Assembly (NCBI GenBank): GCA_038380795.1
Contig: CM076270.1
Coordinates: 23,514,001-23,578,000, forward strand
Source: Pyrocephalus nanus
Taxonomy: Eukaryota; Chordata; Aves; Passeriformes; Tyrannidae
Reading direction: 5' to 3'
Length of the DNA stretch: 64,000 bases
Positions 13,700 to 24,289 of this stretch are shown piece after piece; position 1 is the first letter of the stretch; every line of letters begins with the position of its first letter. The translations under genes were made by a program, and so were the position numbers. The notes below the pieces were generated by a model. That model saw nothing but the letters and a program-made list of their open reading frames with translations. It did no database searches and had not been told where the DNA came from.

Positions 13700-15671
13700 G
13701 GAAATTAGTTCCTACAATTACAGTATTAGTCACAGAAAATTCTTTTTTTAGTGGATAAGCTGAAGTTGCCTTAAAAAAACCCACCCCGTTTAAAAAAAAA
13801 AATCAACAAAAAAAGAAAGAAGAGAAAGAAAAATAGTCAAGTTTGCTCTAAATCTTTTATTTTGTCTATAGATATTAAGACTGCCAGAGCATCCAGTGTC
13901 AAGTACAAGTACATTGATGTGTCTTAAGTTGGAGGTATCAGCTATACAAATGATGGTTATGTATCTGATTTCTCAGAACAATTTAAAATAATTTTAATTA
14001 AGATTATGGGGGAATGAATAACCTAATCTTCCTTAAATTTGTTTCATGTAATCAAAAAAGATGCTTTGTTCAGTAATGCATTTCTTTCTTTTAAAGGATT
14101 ACAACAGGTTTAATTTAATCCATTTTATCCTATTGTTACTGACAACACACTTGTCACAAATACTTCTTGTGGCACTTGTGTCAGAAATCTTTGTAAATAC
14201 ATATTGTTATATATATACTTATCTAAATCAGTAATAAAGGAACAACAGCAAATAAGCAGGAGGCAAAGTCCAAGATTAAAAGCAGCCTACACTGGGAGTG
14301 TGAAACTTTGCTTCTCTGTCATGCAAGTTGGAATAAAAAAGGCGGTTGGGAAAACTTTGGGACACGCTTTGCTTTGGCAATCAACTACTGGTCATCTCCT
14401 GACTCAGTTTGCCGTGAGATTACAGAAACAGTTTTTTGGTAGCAGAGAGTCCTAAGCTAAAACCATGCTCATTGCTTCAGTAGGTGAATTTAAAGTAGTG
14501 AGAGCAGAGGTGTGTACAGATAAGTCACTGAAATTATGTGAGTTTCCTGACATGACCAAATTTCTTACCCAATCTTTTAGAGAACCAGGAAAGCATTGCT
14601 TAGCTCCAAGACAGAATGACGGGGGGGAAAAGACCTCCCCTCCTTATGTTTTGTTATGCTGCTATTAAATAGTTTCCTGAGATGATCAGCAGCACTTCTC
14701 ATGAAGAGGCTCTAGCAAAGCTCTGACTTCCAGGCCCATGAGGTATGACAATGACAAAATAGTTCATGCTCTGGATTTTGTTTTTCTCTAAAATGAATCA
14801 TTTCCTATTATTCAGTGCTTCTAATGCATAGGTTTAAGATTTTAAAACAGAGCTACTGTCCAACGAAGCCTTGTACACAACAGCTTGTAAAATAAGCACA
14901 GGTTAGCTTTGGACAAAATTAGTATTTTCAAGCAATTTTTAAGACAAAAATTGTTTATTTTTCTAATAATGTTTTTCACCTGTGTCGAAGCCCAGTTTTT
15001 CTCTAAGCTTCATGATTCCAGGTCCTGAGAAAACGGGTTTTGCTGAGTATTTAAAGTGAGAGGCTGAGAGAGAAAATATCTGGGATGACTGAACCAAATG
15101 TATGGGAGCATTAGGCCAAATGAAATCAAGCTGTGGCCTCCTTTATCTACAGGAGCATTTGTTAGTGCTTAAGAGGCACTAAGAGTGTTGTGCTTGTTTC
15201 CTGAGGCAGTAAAAGATATGAAGAAACCCTAATTAGTGAGAATAGTATTTAATATAAGTTGCCTTGTGCTATTTTTCTATAGATGCTTAAAAAAAATATA
15301 TATAATTAATATAATCAGATAAGGAAAAGGGTATATGTGACTATACTGCAGTAACCAAATGTAATTTATTTCAGATTTTTTTCAAGGAAGTGTTTCATCT
15401 CAGCTTTCTGGAGAGAAGTGGTAGGAGACAGCATTTCTGGAAATGAATAGCTCTGTGCGTTCTCCTTCTCCCTGGGAGCAGGCCTGGAAGGCCAGCGAGG
15501 CCCTGGAGTGCCGTGTTAGGTGTCGCGGTGACTCCGAGATGGGCGCGGGGCTGCCCTGATGGCGGCGGAGCCGGGGCTGGGGACTGGCACTGCCGCCTTT
15601 CCTCGTCCTGCTGAGCTCACAGCCCGTGCCTGGCGGGCAGGCAGGCCCAGCACCGCGCTACCGGCAGGGTC

Positions 15672-15709
15672 AGGATTGCGGAGCAGGGCCAGGATTGCGG
15701 AGCAGGGCC
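15672..15709. repeat. 19-bp tandem duplication in CpG island
   Basis: Two perfect adjacent copies of AGGATTGCGGAGCAGGGCC. Confidence 0.9.
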
Positions 15710-16313
15710 AGGGCCGGGCCCGGCGGTGCCGGCGGAGGGAGCGGGGCCCGGCCCTGCCCGGCACTCCTCGGGCGAGCCCCGCGCCGGCATCGCCACAGCA
15801 AAATGGCGGCCGCGCCGTCCGCCCGCCGCCCGCCCGGCCCCGCGGCCCTGGGCCCGGCCCGAGCCCGCCGCCCGCCCGCGGGGAGCCCGCGGACACGGCG
15901 TTAATGGCCCGCTGCCCCGGGGCCCGGGAGCGGCTCTGTGCGCGGGCGGAGCGCGGCGCCGGCAGGCACCGAGCGGCGGCAGGTCAGTACGCGGCTCCGC
16001 GGGAGGGGCGGCGCGGGCTCAGCGCTCCGCCATCAGCGGGGCCCGCGCGGGCCGCGCCGCTCTCAGGGGCACGGACACAGCGGGGCCGCCGCGCCCCGAG
16101 CCCGAGCCCGAGCCTGGCTGCGGGGTCAGGAGGCGATGGAGCGGCCGCGTCCCTGCGGCTCCAGAGGGGCTATCCCGCACCGCGCTGCCCGCCAGGGGCC
16201 GCGGCCGGCACGGCGCGGGGGCAGCGCCTCCCCGCGGGCACCGCCGGCACCGCCCGCGCCCCCGGCCCCGGCCCGGCCCGGCCCGGCAGGCAGGGAGGGA
16301 GGGACCCCCGAGG

Positions 16314-16444
16314 AGCGGGCCCAGGGTGGGCTCTGGGGCCGGGGCAGTGACAGCGCACACAGACCCCGCTCGGAGCGGGCCCAGGGTGGGCTGGGGCTCT
16401 GCTCTGGGGCCGGGGCAGTGACAGCGCACACACCCCCTGCTCGC
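16314..16444. repeat. About 60-bp tandem duplication at CpG island edge
   Basis: The block starting GAGCGGGCCCAGGGTGGGCT and ending in CAGTGACAGCGCACACA is repeated immediately downstream. The second copy carries about 11 extra bases after the first GGGCT. Confidence 0.85.
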
Positions 16445-16739
16445 TGTGGCGTTCCAAGCCCAGGCCCTGCAGGTTGTTTCCGTGCGGTGGGAAAAGTTGG
16501 TGGGAAACGTTAAAGGAGGGAGCGAGAGAACGAGGTGAGGATGCCAATAGTGGGAAGGAGTCTCAGCTCTGAGCTTAGGGCTCGTCGCGTGGCTTCAGAG
16601 GGCTCTTAACCCTGACATCCCATTCTTAGGCTAAATTCCAGCACCCCTCCTCCGCCCAGCTGATAAGAGGAAAGCGCCAGGCTGAAAAAAAAAAACATTT
16701 CAAGTCTATAATGCTTATGAGGCTTTAACAAACAGACCA

Positions 16740-16750
16740 GGTAAGTAAGT
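16740..16750 (+). other. ZBTB38: Candidate 5' splice donor, ZBTB38 leader
   Basis: CAG|GTAAGTAAGT is a near-ideal donor just downstream of the CpG island, with no coding frame running into it. It could end a noncoding leader exon that joins the acceptor at 20,710. The donor at 15,982 is an alternative. Confidence 0.4.
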
Positions 16751-19700
16751 GTTCGATGGTAACAGGGAGGGACGTGAGCAGCGAGAGTCTAAAAGAGTAA
16801 AGCTCTAAATGCACTTGTAGAAATGAGGCGTAGCTCCATGAGTGGCGCGCTGTCCTGCATAGTCCTGCGAGCTGTTGGACGGCGTTGGACGTCATTAACA
16901 TCCTCAGACATCATTAACATCCTCAGGCATCATTAACAAACATCCTCAGACATCATTAACGCGGCCCTGCGTGCCTGGGGTTGTGAGGAGGCTGCAGGGA
17001 CCCTGACGGGGCAGCCCTACTGCCCAGGGGGGGCTGGTGAAGTGATCCCATAAAAAGCTGGGCAGTGATCCTAACAGGGATGGTGGGACAGCAGGATTCC
17101 AGGTGAGCAGGGGTCAGAGCTGGGGGATATGGGGGGTGTTTGTGTTTATTTTGGGGTTTTTTGTTCATTGGTACCCCTATTTCAGCTCTAGAAGAAAATG
17201 GCATCCTTTAGGAGAGTCAGATACAGGGAATGTCCCTTCTGAGCTGGGGAAGCAGCCTGCAAGCAGAGACCCTGCAGAGTAGGTTAACGGAGTGGGGGGA
17301 GGCTGAACATGAGGAAATTATGGAGTGAACCTATTTCCACAGTGCCATGTTGGTAAGCAGCAGAAAATACTGGCATCTTCAAAATCCCAGTAGGAATCTA
17401 AGGAATGAGAAAACAGTTCATCAGTTATCTGGCTGGGTTTTATTTTGACTGGGTAGTAGCAAGTGCCCTTAATGTTTTGGGGTTTTTTTTAGTTATGCCA
17501 CTAGCCTGTGTTTCAAATTTAGCTGACTGAAGTGGAATAAAAGAATCTCTTGTCATATGTAGTGGGGGACACTTGCCTGGTAGTGGATTTCAAAAGTTTA
17601 GCAGAAGTTAAAAGAATATTCCTAGATTGCAACACTTCTCTTCAGTAGTAAAAAAACCCGTATTTGCTATTTATTGGCTAGTGAAACTTATTGTGACCCC
17701 TTTGTTGATTTTGAAGTAATATTAATATAAAAATTACCAGTAGCTTCTTGTTTCGGCATTGTTCATGTAGAGCTGGCTGATTTGGTATTTATAATTAGCA
17801 GTGCCATCTGTGAGGCATAGGCAGTCAAATTTGTGTTTGGATGCATCAATCTCTGATCTTCACGTTAGCTTTTAATATTACTTTTTTCACTTATTGTCCT
17901 GCAGTGATATTCTGTTGATGTCAGAAAAGGTACCATTGTAATTTAATCAGCCTGCTGACCATTACACTTATGTTTTAGATGAATATTTAAATCTTATTTC
18001 TCAAAGTGATTCAACAACTCATAATGGCAGATTAAGTCTGTTGCTGTTTTTGCAGAAAATCTGCAAATAGAACCCGTAATTCCCAAGCAAAAATTCTGCT
18101 GTTCATAACCTAAACTTATCCATAGCTGTACCAAAGACCAATAGGTTATACTACAGAGGCACTGTTAAGATTCCTAAGAAATTATTTATGTCTGGATTGA
18201 GAGTGAAAAGTGTCAAAATAACAACCATATTTGTGTCAAAAAAGGATGGCTCAGTTGGCTGAAGGGTTTTGATGCCTTTCACTAGGTCAAGTGGTATTTA
18301 CACACATTTTGGGCAGCATTTATAGATAATACTAGAATTCCTTCAATAATTCTACAATAAAAACCATACAGGAGAACAGTTATGTTCCAAATTGACTTTC
18401 CCATGTTTTAATCAAACATATTTAACAGTAATACACCTGCAAAGTTTGATCTCTGTGGATTTGGGTCTTGGTAGTGCTCCCTTGGAAACAGAAGAGCAGG
18501 TTTTCATTTTACAGAATGAACTGCAAATGGAACGTGAAACATTCCTAAAATATTCCATTTATGTGTGTGCTAGGAAGGGTGTTCTGATTTTGATAGCATT
18601 TCAGACACATTTTCTGCAAATACAAGAAGCGAGACAGGTAAAATAGAAGCCAGGAAAGAATCATCACAGACAGGAATAAATGGGCTATGTGGGGAATGCG
18701 TAGGTGGAGATGGAGAAGCAAAAAGTATTGGCTCTGAAAACCAATTTTCTCTGGATTTTTTTTTTATAGCTTTCCAGGGAGATATATGGCATATGGTTTA
18801 GCACACAGAAAAAAAAGAAAAAAGAAAAAAAATTAGGTTACCAAGTAGCAAATGATATTTTTTACCATGCTGACACAAGAAGTCTAGTTTGGTATTTTAC
18901 TGAGCAGACCAAAATATCCAGGACTACAAAAACTGCCAATCTATAGACATGCAACTAGAAATTTAAAATATTCACTTTTTGATCCTGAGGAGGATAAATC
19001 TTTAAATAACAAGTTGAACAGTAAGACTTGCACTGAACCCACTCGTGTTTGGATGCCTCTCAGAGCAGTAGCAGGCTGAGACACTTAGCAAACAGTCTGT
19101 CAGATGATGTGTCTTTGAACTCCAACCAGCTGTCTCCAGTAAAGAAACAGAAAAAAACCAGGCAAGTTCCTGTGGGGCAGTTCACTGGGAGGTACAGTTG
19201 ACATCATTTATTTCTTATACTCAGGAAATAACCCTATCAGGAGCTCCTGTTGTGAGATGTTTTTGATGTCTGACAGTTGGTTTCTGATACCACATCACAT
19301 GAGCCAGTCAGATGCAATCTCAGACATTGTCAATGAGAAAAAAGATTCAATTATGGGACAGTGGCTGCTTGCTGAAGGAAATATTTGTCAGTGTGCTTTC
19401 TGTAGAAGGCTCGATATGCCAGAAATATCTGCAATTATATCTGGGATTTTAGAGGCTGAACCAAAGCAGATAACCATATGTAAGCATTGTGCATTCTAGG
19501 CCAAATGAGTAAATATCTCTTATTTTAAGCAAAATAAGTGTCATAAACAAACCCATCACCAATTATGATTTTAAGTTTAAAAGGCACAAAACAATGCATC
19601 TATATTTACAGCTACTGTGAGTGTCCAGACAATCCAAATATTCATATCCATTTCTATCACTGTTACACTGATGAACATTTCTTGACATCTGGTGGCATGT

Positions 19701-20700
19701 GTAAGGATTAGAGGTATTTTTGTGAGTCACAATTTTGTTTGTTCTGAATTCTCTGCCTTGAAGATTGTACTGTTTTGGAAGCTCTGACCATCTGCACAGA
19801 CAACACCTTCCTGATAGAGATGAGGTAATTCCTAACTTAGACCTCCAGCATTGTGTTATTCTAACCTGCCTTACAAAATACCTGCAGTTGGTAATTTGCT
19901 CTAAGGTGCATTTTGATTCCACAGTTTGAAAGAAAAAGATCTTTAATAGCTGTTATTTATTTTTTTTACTATAGTGATTTATAAATGCCAGTAGAACAAC
20001 TGTTTCTTCATGACCTGAAGTCAGAAATGGGCAGCAGTAACTGAAAACACAACACAGAGATGGGGAAGAAAGGAACAAACCTCCTTATGTGATACAGATC
20101 TGAATTTGAACAAAACAGAAGAATCATCTGGTTAAGACAGAGATTTTAAACAGATTAAAAATTCAGTTGTCAAAATTAAATATTCAGTTGTCCAATTAAT
20201 CCATTTTTCCCAGTCTATTTTTCATTTTTATTTTGCATGTTTTTTCTCAATGGAATAAACCAGTATATTCATACAATAACAGCCTGGCTAATAACATTTT
20301 TTTGGTAATCATTAAATCTCATTATTATATATTGGCAGTAATTTAGTGGTATTTACTATTGCAATTAAATCTTATTATTTGCTAGAAATTAAGAGTACAC
20401 TATGAAATTACAAAGTGTGAATGCTAAATCTAAACTATAACTGAAGAAAAACTTGTTCTTCTCTGCTTGCTTTACTCTCAAATTTTTTCCTCTGCCTCCT
20501 GCTGGGGAGCCACCAGTGCTCCTGCCTCCTTCATCTGCACACACCTTTCCTGCAGTGAACATAAAATGACTTAAACCTGAAACAGTACGACAAGATTTAC
20601 TCATGCTTCAAATTTAAAAGCTAATAAATTTAAAAAAATTACATAAAACTATAACTTTACTCTGTAACTAAAAAAAATGCCTTCTAAATATATATTTTTT
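16751..20700 (+). other. ZBTB38: Presumed ZBTB38 5' intron
   Basis: This is AT-rich noncoding DNA between the CpG island and the coding exon. Apart from the 19-bp minisatellite and an A-rich purine tract (18806-18834), I see no recognisable element. A donor-like CAG|GTAAAA lies at 18637/18638 without an evident partner acceptor. The short open frames here show no protein-like features. Confidence 0.45.
16889..16960. repeat. 19-bp minisatellite, four copies
   Basis: The unit GACATCATTAACATCCTCA is repeated about four times. The third copy carries a short insertion and the last is partial. It lies just outside the ZBTB38 CpG island. Confidence 0.85.
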
Positions 20701-20713
20701 TTTCTTGTAGATG
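20685..20713 (+). other. ZBTB38: 3' splice acceptor directly before the ZBTB38 ATG
   Basis: A T-rich tract ends in CTTGTAG at 20710, and the next three bases are the start codon. If this acceptor is used, the bases at -1 to -3 of the start codon come from whichever leader exon is spliced on. Confidence 0.75.
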
Positions 20714-23700
20714 ACAGTCATGTCCCATTCAAAGGATCTCAAGGACGACTTCCACAGTGACACTGTGCTTTCCATTTTAAACGAGCAGCGCATCCGGGGC
20801 ATTCTCTGTGATGTCACCATCATTGTGGAGGATACCAAATTCAAAGCCCACAGTAATGTGCTGGCAGCTTCAAGCCTTTACTTCAAAAACATTTTTTGGA
20901 GCCGTACTATCTGCATTTCGGGTCACGTGCTGGAGTTGGATGATCTCAAAGCTGAAGTGTTCACAGAAATCCTGAATTACATCTACAGCTCCACCGTAGT
21001 TGTTAAGAGGCAGGAGACTGTAACGGACCTTGCAGCTGCAGGGAAAAAGCTGGGGATATCATTTCTGGAAGACTTGACAGATGTAAATTTTTCAAGTTCC
21101 CCCTGCCCCTACACCTACTGTGTTAACGAGAAAGGGAATGTCAAAGAGGAGAAACACGAGAAGAGACACGAAGACTCCGCTGTGACCAATGGACCACGAA
21201 TTACAAACGCGTTCTCAATTTTTGAGACAGAGAACAGTTTGTTTTCTCCACTTGATTTGAGGGCCAGCTTTAAGAAGGTGTCTGACACCATCCAAGCTCC
21301 CAACATCAGCCTGGACAGAAGCGATGTTTGCAAAGATGCTGAGCCAGCCAGCACCTTGGCTGAGCACTCCTATGCAGTTTCTTCTGGGGGAGACACTTCC
21401 CAGGGAGCCCCGTTTGTGGAGCAGGACAGCAGCCCTTCGTACCAGGGGGGTGAGGAGCGCTATGAGCATCACCAGCCAACCCCGGTCATTCAGCAGGGAA
21501 AACAAGCAGGTGGTGCTTCCAAGCCAGCCTTCAAGCCCCAGGGTACGGGTTTGGCCGTGCCAAAAGCACCAGCCTGTACAGTGACCACTGCAGAAGCCCA
21601 GCACGAAGCAGGTACTGATCAGACAATTACTGCCTTTCCAAAACCTCAGAGTAAAGGAGGAGATTTCCATTCATCCAGAGAGGAGGAAAACACTTCTGCT
21701 AATGTTTCTGCATCCGAGACAGCCGTTGTTCCACCTGTTTACAGTTGTACCTGTTGTGCAAAATCATTCAGCGACAGGGCGTCGCTCACCGCTCACCTTC
21801 AGCTCCACTCAGAGCGTCAGGAAACCTTCACGTGCAAATACTGCAGCAAAGAATTTGCAAACCGGAATATTCTGGAAAGTCATGAACAAGTCTGTGTGAG
21901 ATCAAGCAGCCTATCGGTTCACGGCGGAAAAGAACAAAACTTTGCTGATAACTACACTGCTGCAGAGGGAAGGAATGGCAGCTCCTATGCAAACACAGAG
22001 CCTCTGCTGTCTGAAAACAGCGTGGCTGAGCGTCCTAACGCAAACTGCGCCTTGCCCGAGACAGACCATCTGGTGAAGGTGGTGGATGGGCAGATACTGT
22101 ACACCTGCGTGGTTTGCAAGCGCAGCTACGTCACCCTGTCCAGCCTCCGCAGACACGCCAACGTGCACTCGTGGAGGAGGACGTACCCCTGCCACTACTG
22201 CAACAAAGTGTTCGCGCTGGCCGAGTACCGCACCAGGCACGAGATCTGGCACACCGGGGAGAGGCGCTACCAGTGCATCTTCTGTCTGGAGACCTTCATG
22301 ACTTACTACATTCTGAAAAATCACCAGAAGTCCTTCCACGCCATCGACCATCGCCTCTCGGTGAACAAAAAGACGGCCAACGGAGGTTTAAAGCCCAGCA
22401 TGTACCCGTACAAACTGTACAGGCTCCTGCCCATGAAATGCAGGCGAATGCCTTACAAGTCCTACCGAAATTCTTCGTATGAAAATGTCCAAACGACTGC
22501 CCAGGCCAACGAAACTACTGCTGCTAACTGCTTCATTCCCACTTCTCTGAGCTCTGAGCTCCCACCGCTGAATTTTCAGCATACCATCATAGCAAACAAC
22601 AGAACTCTGGCCTTGGATACATCTTCACGTAATGATACAGCACCTTCCACGAATACTCAGAATTCTTCCTCTTGGGGAGTGGGTATCTTGAATTCTGACC
22701 TGCAAAGGGACTTTTTCACGGCTGAGAAAAGAGTTTCCACTGCTGCGAGTGACTCTGGTTCTCAGGAGTGCGATTCCTCGGTCGTGTCTTTGACTAATGT
22801 GAACGAAAATTCAACCTCTGTCATCAGTTACAGCAGTTCTGCACCCTCTGTTATAATGCACAGTAGCAGAGTTTCGTCAGTGATCATGCACAGTAAAACA
22901 GTCACTTCCACAGAAAGCAGTAAGACCGAATCTCCGAGTAATCTACCCAGTCAGTCCGTAAGCGATGACAGTAAGTGTGGGCCAGAGAGTTACGGGAAGT
23001 GCGTTACAAAATCCAAAACTATTAAGGATAAAAAGAAAACACTGCTGTACAGCAGAGCAGAAGCAGCTGAGGATACCCAGCACGTCACAGGATCTGGAGG
23101 CTCATCAAGCAAAACAATAAATGCTGTCCAGGAATCGAGTAAAACTGAAACGTACATTGCAAAGCCTGCCTTGCCCGGCACGTCTGCCGACAGCAACGTC
23201 GCACCCCTGTGTCAGATAACTGTAAAAATCGGCAATGAAGCTATTGTAAAAAGACACATTTTAGGATCCAAGCTGTTTTGTAAAAGGGGCCGAAAATCTA
23301 AACACGAGCCCAAGCAGGACAATCTAACTGAGGAACCAGAAATGGAGGCGAAAGAAAAGAGCCCGTCCAGACTGTACAGCTCGGAATGCCTGGAGCTGAC
23401 GGAAATGTGTGATGATGTGAGCGACCAGGACTCCAGTGATAAACCCTGGAGACCCTACTATAATTACAAACCAAAAAAGAAATCCAAACAGCTAAGGAAA
23501 ATGAAAAAGACCAAATGGAGGAAAAAGCACGGCAGCAAGAGCACCGTTGTGGAAAGCCACAACACAGGCAGTCGAGAGTATGCACTCAGGAACGCTCCTG
23601 AGGAAAAGGCCACCAGCCAGGAAGACAACGCAGAAATGCCCAATCTTCACTGTGAGCTCTGTGAAAGAGACCCATCTTCCACAGCAGAAGGTCAAGAGCA

Positions 23701-24289
23701 CGTGCACTGGCACGTAGCTACTTCAAAGCCTTACATTTGTGAGTTATGCCAAAAACACTTTCAGAGTCCATCCACTTTAAAAATGCACATGAGGTGTCAC
23801 ACTGGGGAGAAGCCCTACACTTGCAAAACCTGTGGGAAATGTTTCTCAGTTCCTGGAAATCTCCAGAAACACGAACGCATTCACCTGGGTGTCAAAGATT
23901 TTGTCTGCCAGTACTGTAACAAGGCGTTCACTTTAAATGAAACCCTCAAAATACACGAGAGAATTCATACTGGAGAAAAACGCTACCACTGCCAGTTCTG
24001 CTTCCAGAGCTTCTTGTACCTCTCTACCAAAAGGAACCACGAGCAGAGGCACGTCCGTGAGCACAACGGGAAGGGATATGCTTGCTTCCAGTGCCCCAAA
24101 ATCTGCAAGACAGCAGCTGCTCTGGGAATGCACCAGAAGAAACATCTGTTCAAAAGCCCAGGTCCACAAGAGAGAAAAGAACAGTTTTGCAGTGAAAGCA
24201 CTACACTTTTGGAAAGCCCGCGTTTCCTTGGCTCGGAAGGAAGCCAAGTGAAAAATGCACAAAGTGTAACGCCAGAGGTTGTACTCTGA
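20711..24289 (+). CDS. ZBTB38: ZBTB38 (CIBZ), BTB and C2H2 zinc-finger methyl-CpG reader
   Basis: A nuclear transcription factor that binds methylated CpG and mainly represses. The uninterrupted frame of 1192 codons compares with about 1195 in human. In order: BTB/POZ domain (residues about 15-124) for dimerisation; PLDLR (180-184), the CtBP-binding motif of this protein; two C2H2 fingers (about 344-395); the Kaiso-like triple finger (464-543), in which the spacing, the HSWRR linker and HTGERRYQC match ZBTB33/ZBTB4 methyl-CpG-contacting fingers; a long Ser/Thr-rich region with the hexamer SVIMHS twice (713-728); a conserved block (about 813-860); a Lys-rich stretch (920-943), likely nuclear-localising; then a C-terminal cluster with a less typical finger (C981, C984, H997, H1001) and five canonical ones (1008-1145). 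The protein ends in VVL as in mammals. Met1 directly follows a splice acceptor, and Met4 (GTCATGT) is an in-frame backup. Identity is secure; residues 225-330 look least conserved. Confidence 0.97.
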   Translation: MTVMSHSKDLKDDFHSDTVLSILNEQRIRGILCDVTIIVEDTKFKAHSNVLAASSLYFKNIFWSRTICISGHVLELDDLKAEVFTEILNYIYSSTVVVKRQETVTDLAAAGKKLGISFLEDLTDVNFSSSPCPYTYCVNEKGNVKEEKHEKRHEDSAVTNGPRITNAFSIFETENSLFSPLDLRASFKKVSDTIQAPNISLDRSDVCKDAEPASTLAEHSYAVSSGGDTSQGAPFVEQDSSPSYQGGEERYEHHQPTPVIQQGKQAGGASKPAFKPQGTGLAVPKAPACTVTTAEAQHEAGTDQTITAFPKPQSKGGDFHSSREEENTSANVSASETAVVPPVYSCTCCAKSFSDRASLTAHLQLHSERQETFTCKYCSKEFANRNILESHEQVCVRSSSLSVHGGKEQNFADNYTAAEGRNGSSYANTEPLLSENSVAERPNANCALPETDHLVKVVDGQILYTCVVCKRSYVTLSSLRRHANVHSWRRTYPCHYCNKVFALAEYRTRHEIWHTGERRYQCIFCLETFMTYYILKNHQKSFHAIDHRLSVNKKTANGGLKPSMYPYKLYRLLPMKCRRMPYKSYRNSSYENVQTTAQANETTAANCFIPTSLSSELPPLNFQHTIIANNRTLALDTSSRNDTAPSTNTQNSSSWGVGILNSDLQRDFFTAEKRVSTAASDSGSQECDSSVVSLTNVNENSTSVISYSSSAPSVIMHSSRVSSVIMHSKTVTSTESSKTESPSNLPSQSVSDDSKCGPESYGKCVTKSKTIKDKKKTLLYSRAEAAEDTQHVTGSGGSSSKTINAVQESSKTETYIAKPALPGTSADSNVAPLCQITVKIGNEAIVKRHILGSKLFCKRGRKSKHEPKQDNLTEEPEMEAKEKSPSRLYSSECLELTEMCDDVSDQDSSDKPWRPYYNYKPKKKSKQLRKMKKTKWRKKHGSKSTVVESHNTGSREYALRNAPEEKATSQEDNAEMPNLHCELCERDPSSTAEGQEHVHWHVATSKPYICELCQKHFQSPSTLKMHMRCHTGEKPYTCKTCGKCFSVPGNLQKHERIHLGVKDFVCQYCNKAFTLNETLKIHERIHTGEKRYHCQFCFQSFLYLSTKRNHEQRHVREHNGKGYACFQCPKICKTAAALGMHQKKHLFKSPGPQERKEQFCSESTTLLESPRFLGSEGSQVKNAQSVTPEVVL

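Larger units (their letters stand above)
1..15470. other. Noncoding DNA upstream of ZBTB38 (no gene supported)
   Basis: No reading frame here looks like a protein: all are short, lack homology I recognise and have no matched splice sites. By synteny this should lie between PXYLP1 and ZBTB38, or within upstream ZBTB38 5' introns, but I found no PXYLP1 exon. Contents I can point to are A/T tracts (about 3039-3057, 4668-4689, 10631-10648), a TA repeat (13670-13699), a pair of X-box-containing repeats, old repeat-like relics near 9.9 and 11.4 kb, and enhancer-like motif clusters near 7.0 and 8.45 kb. The rest is AT-rich sequence in which I see nothing specific. Confidence 0.6.
15470..16480 (+). 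promoter_or_regulatory. ZBTB38: CpG island, likely ZBTB38 promoter and noncoding first exon
   Basis: Base composition switches abruptly from AT-rich to very GC- and CpG-rich for about 1 kb and then back. Two ATGGCGGC motifs of the YY1 initiator type lie at 15559-15566 and 15802-15809. There is no TATA box. Candidate donors downstream are CGGCAG|GTCAGT (15982/15983), GAG|GTGAGG (16534/16535) and CAG|GTAAGTAAGT (16740/16741). The island sits 4.2 kb upstream of the ZBTB38 coding exon on the same strand, where a CpG-island promoter for this gene is expected. The long open frames across the island (up to 263 codons) follow from high GC and overlap in several frames on both strands, so I do not call them genes. 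The transcription start is not defined by sequence alone. Confidence 0.7.

Noticed and set aside
1..15470. PXYLP1 exons expected from synteny
   Set aside because: No frame here resembles a histidine-acid-phosphatase family protein; the gene probably lies further upstream.
15516..16547. Several overlapping open frames of 90-263 codons on both strands
   Set aside because: They lie in a CpG island, overlap in several frames, are Ala/Arg/Pro/Gly-rich and resemble no family; stop codons are simply rare at this GC content.
18392..18646. 84-codon open frame ending near a donor-like CAG|GTAAAA, as a possible extra ZBTB38 coding exon
   Set aside because: No similarity to ZBTB38, no clear acceptor, and the known protein starts in the single coding exon.
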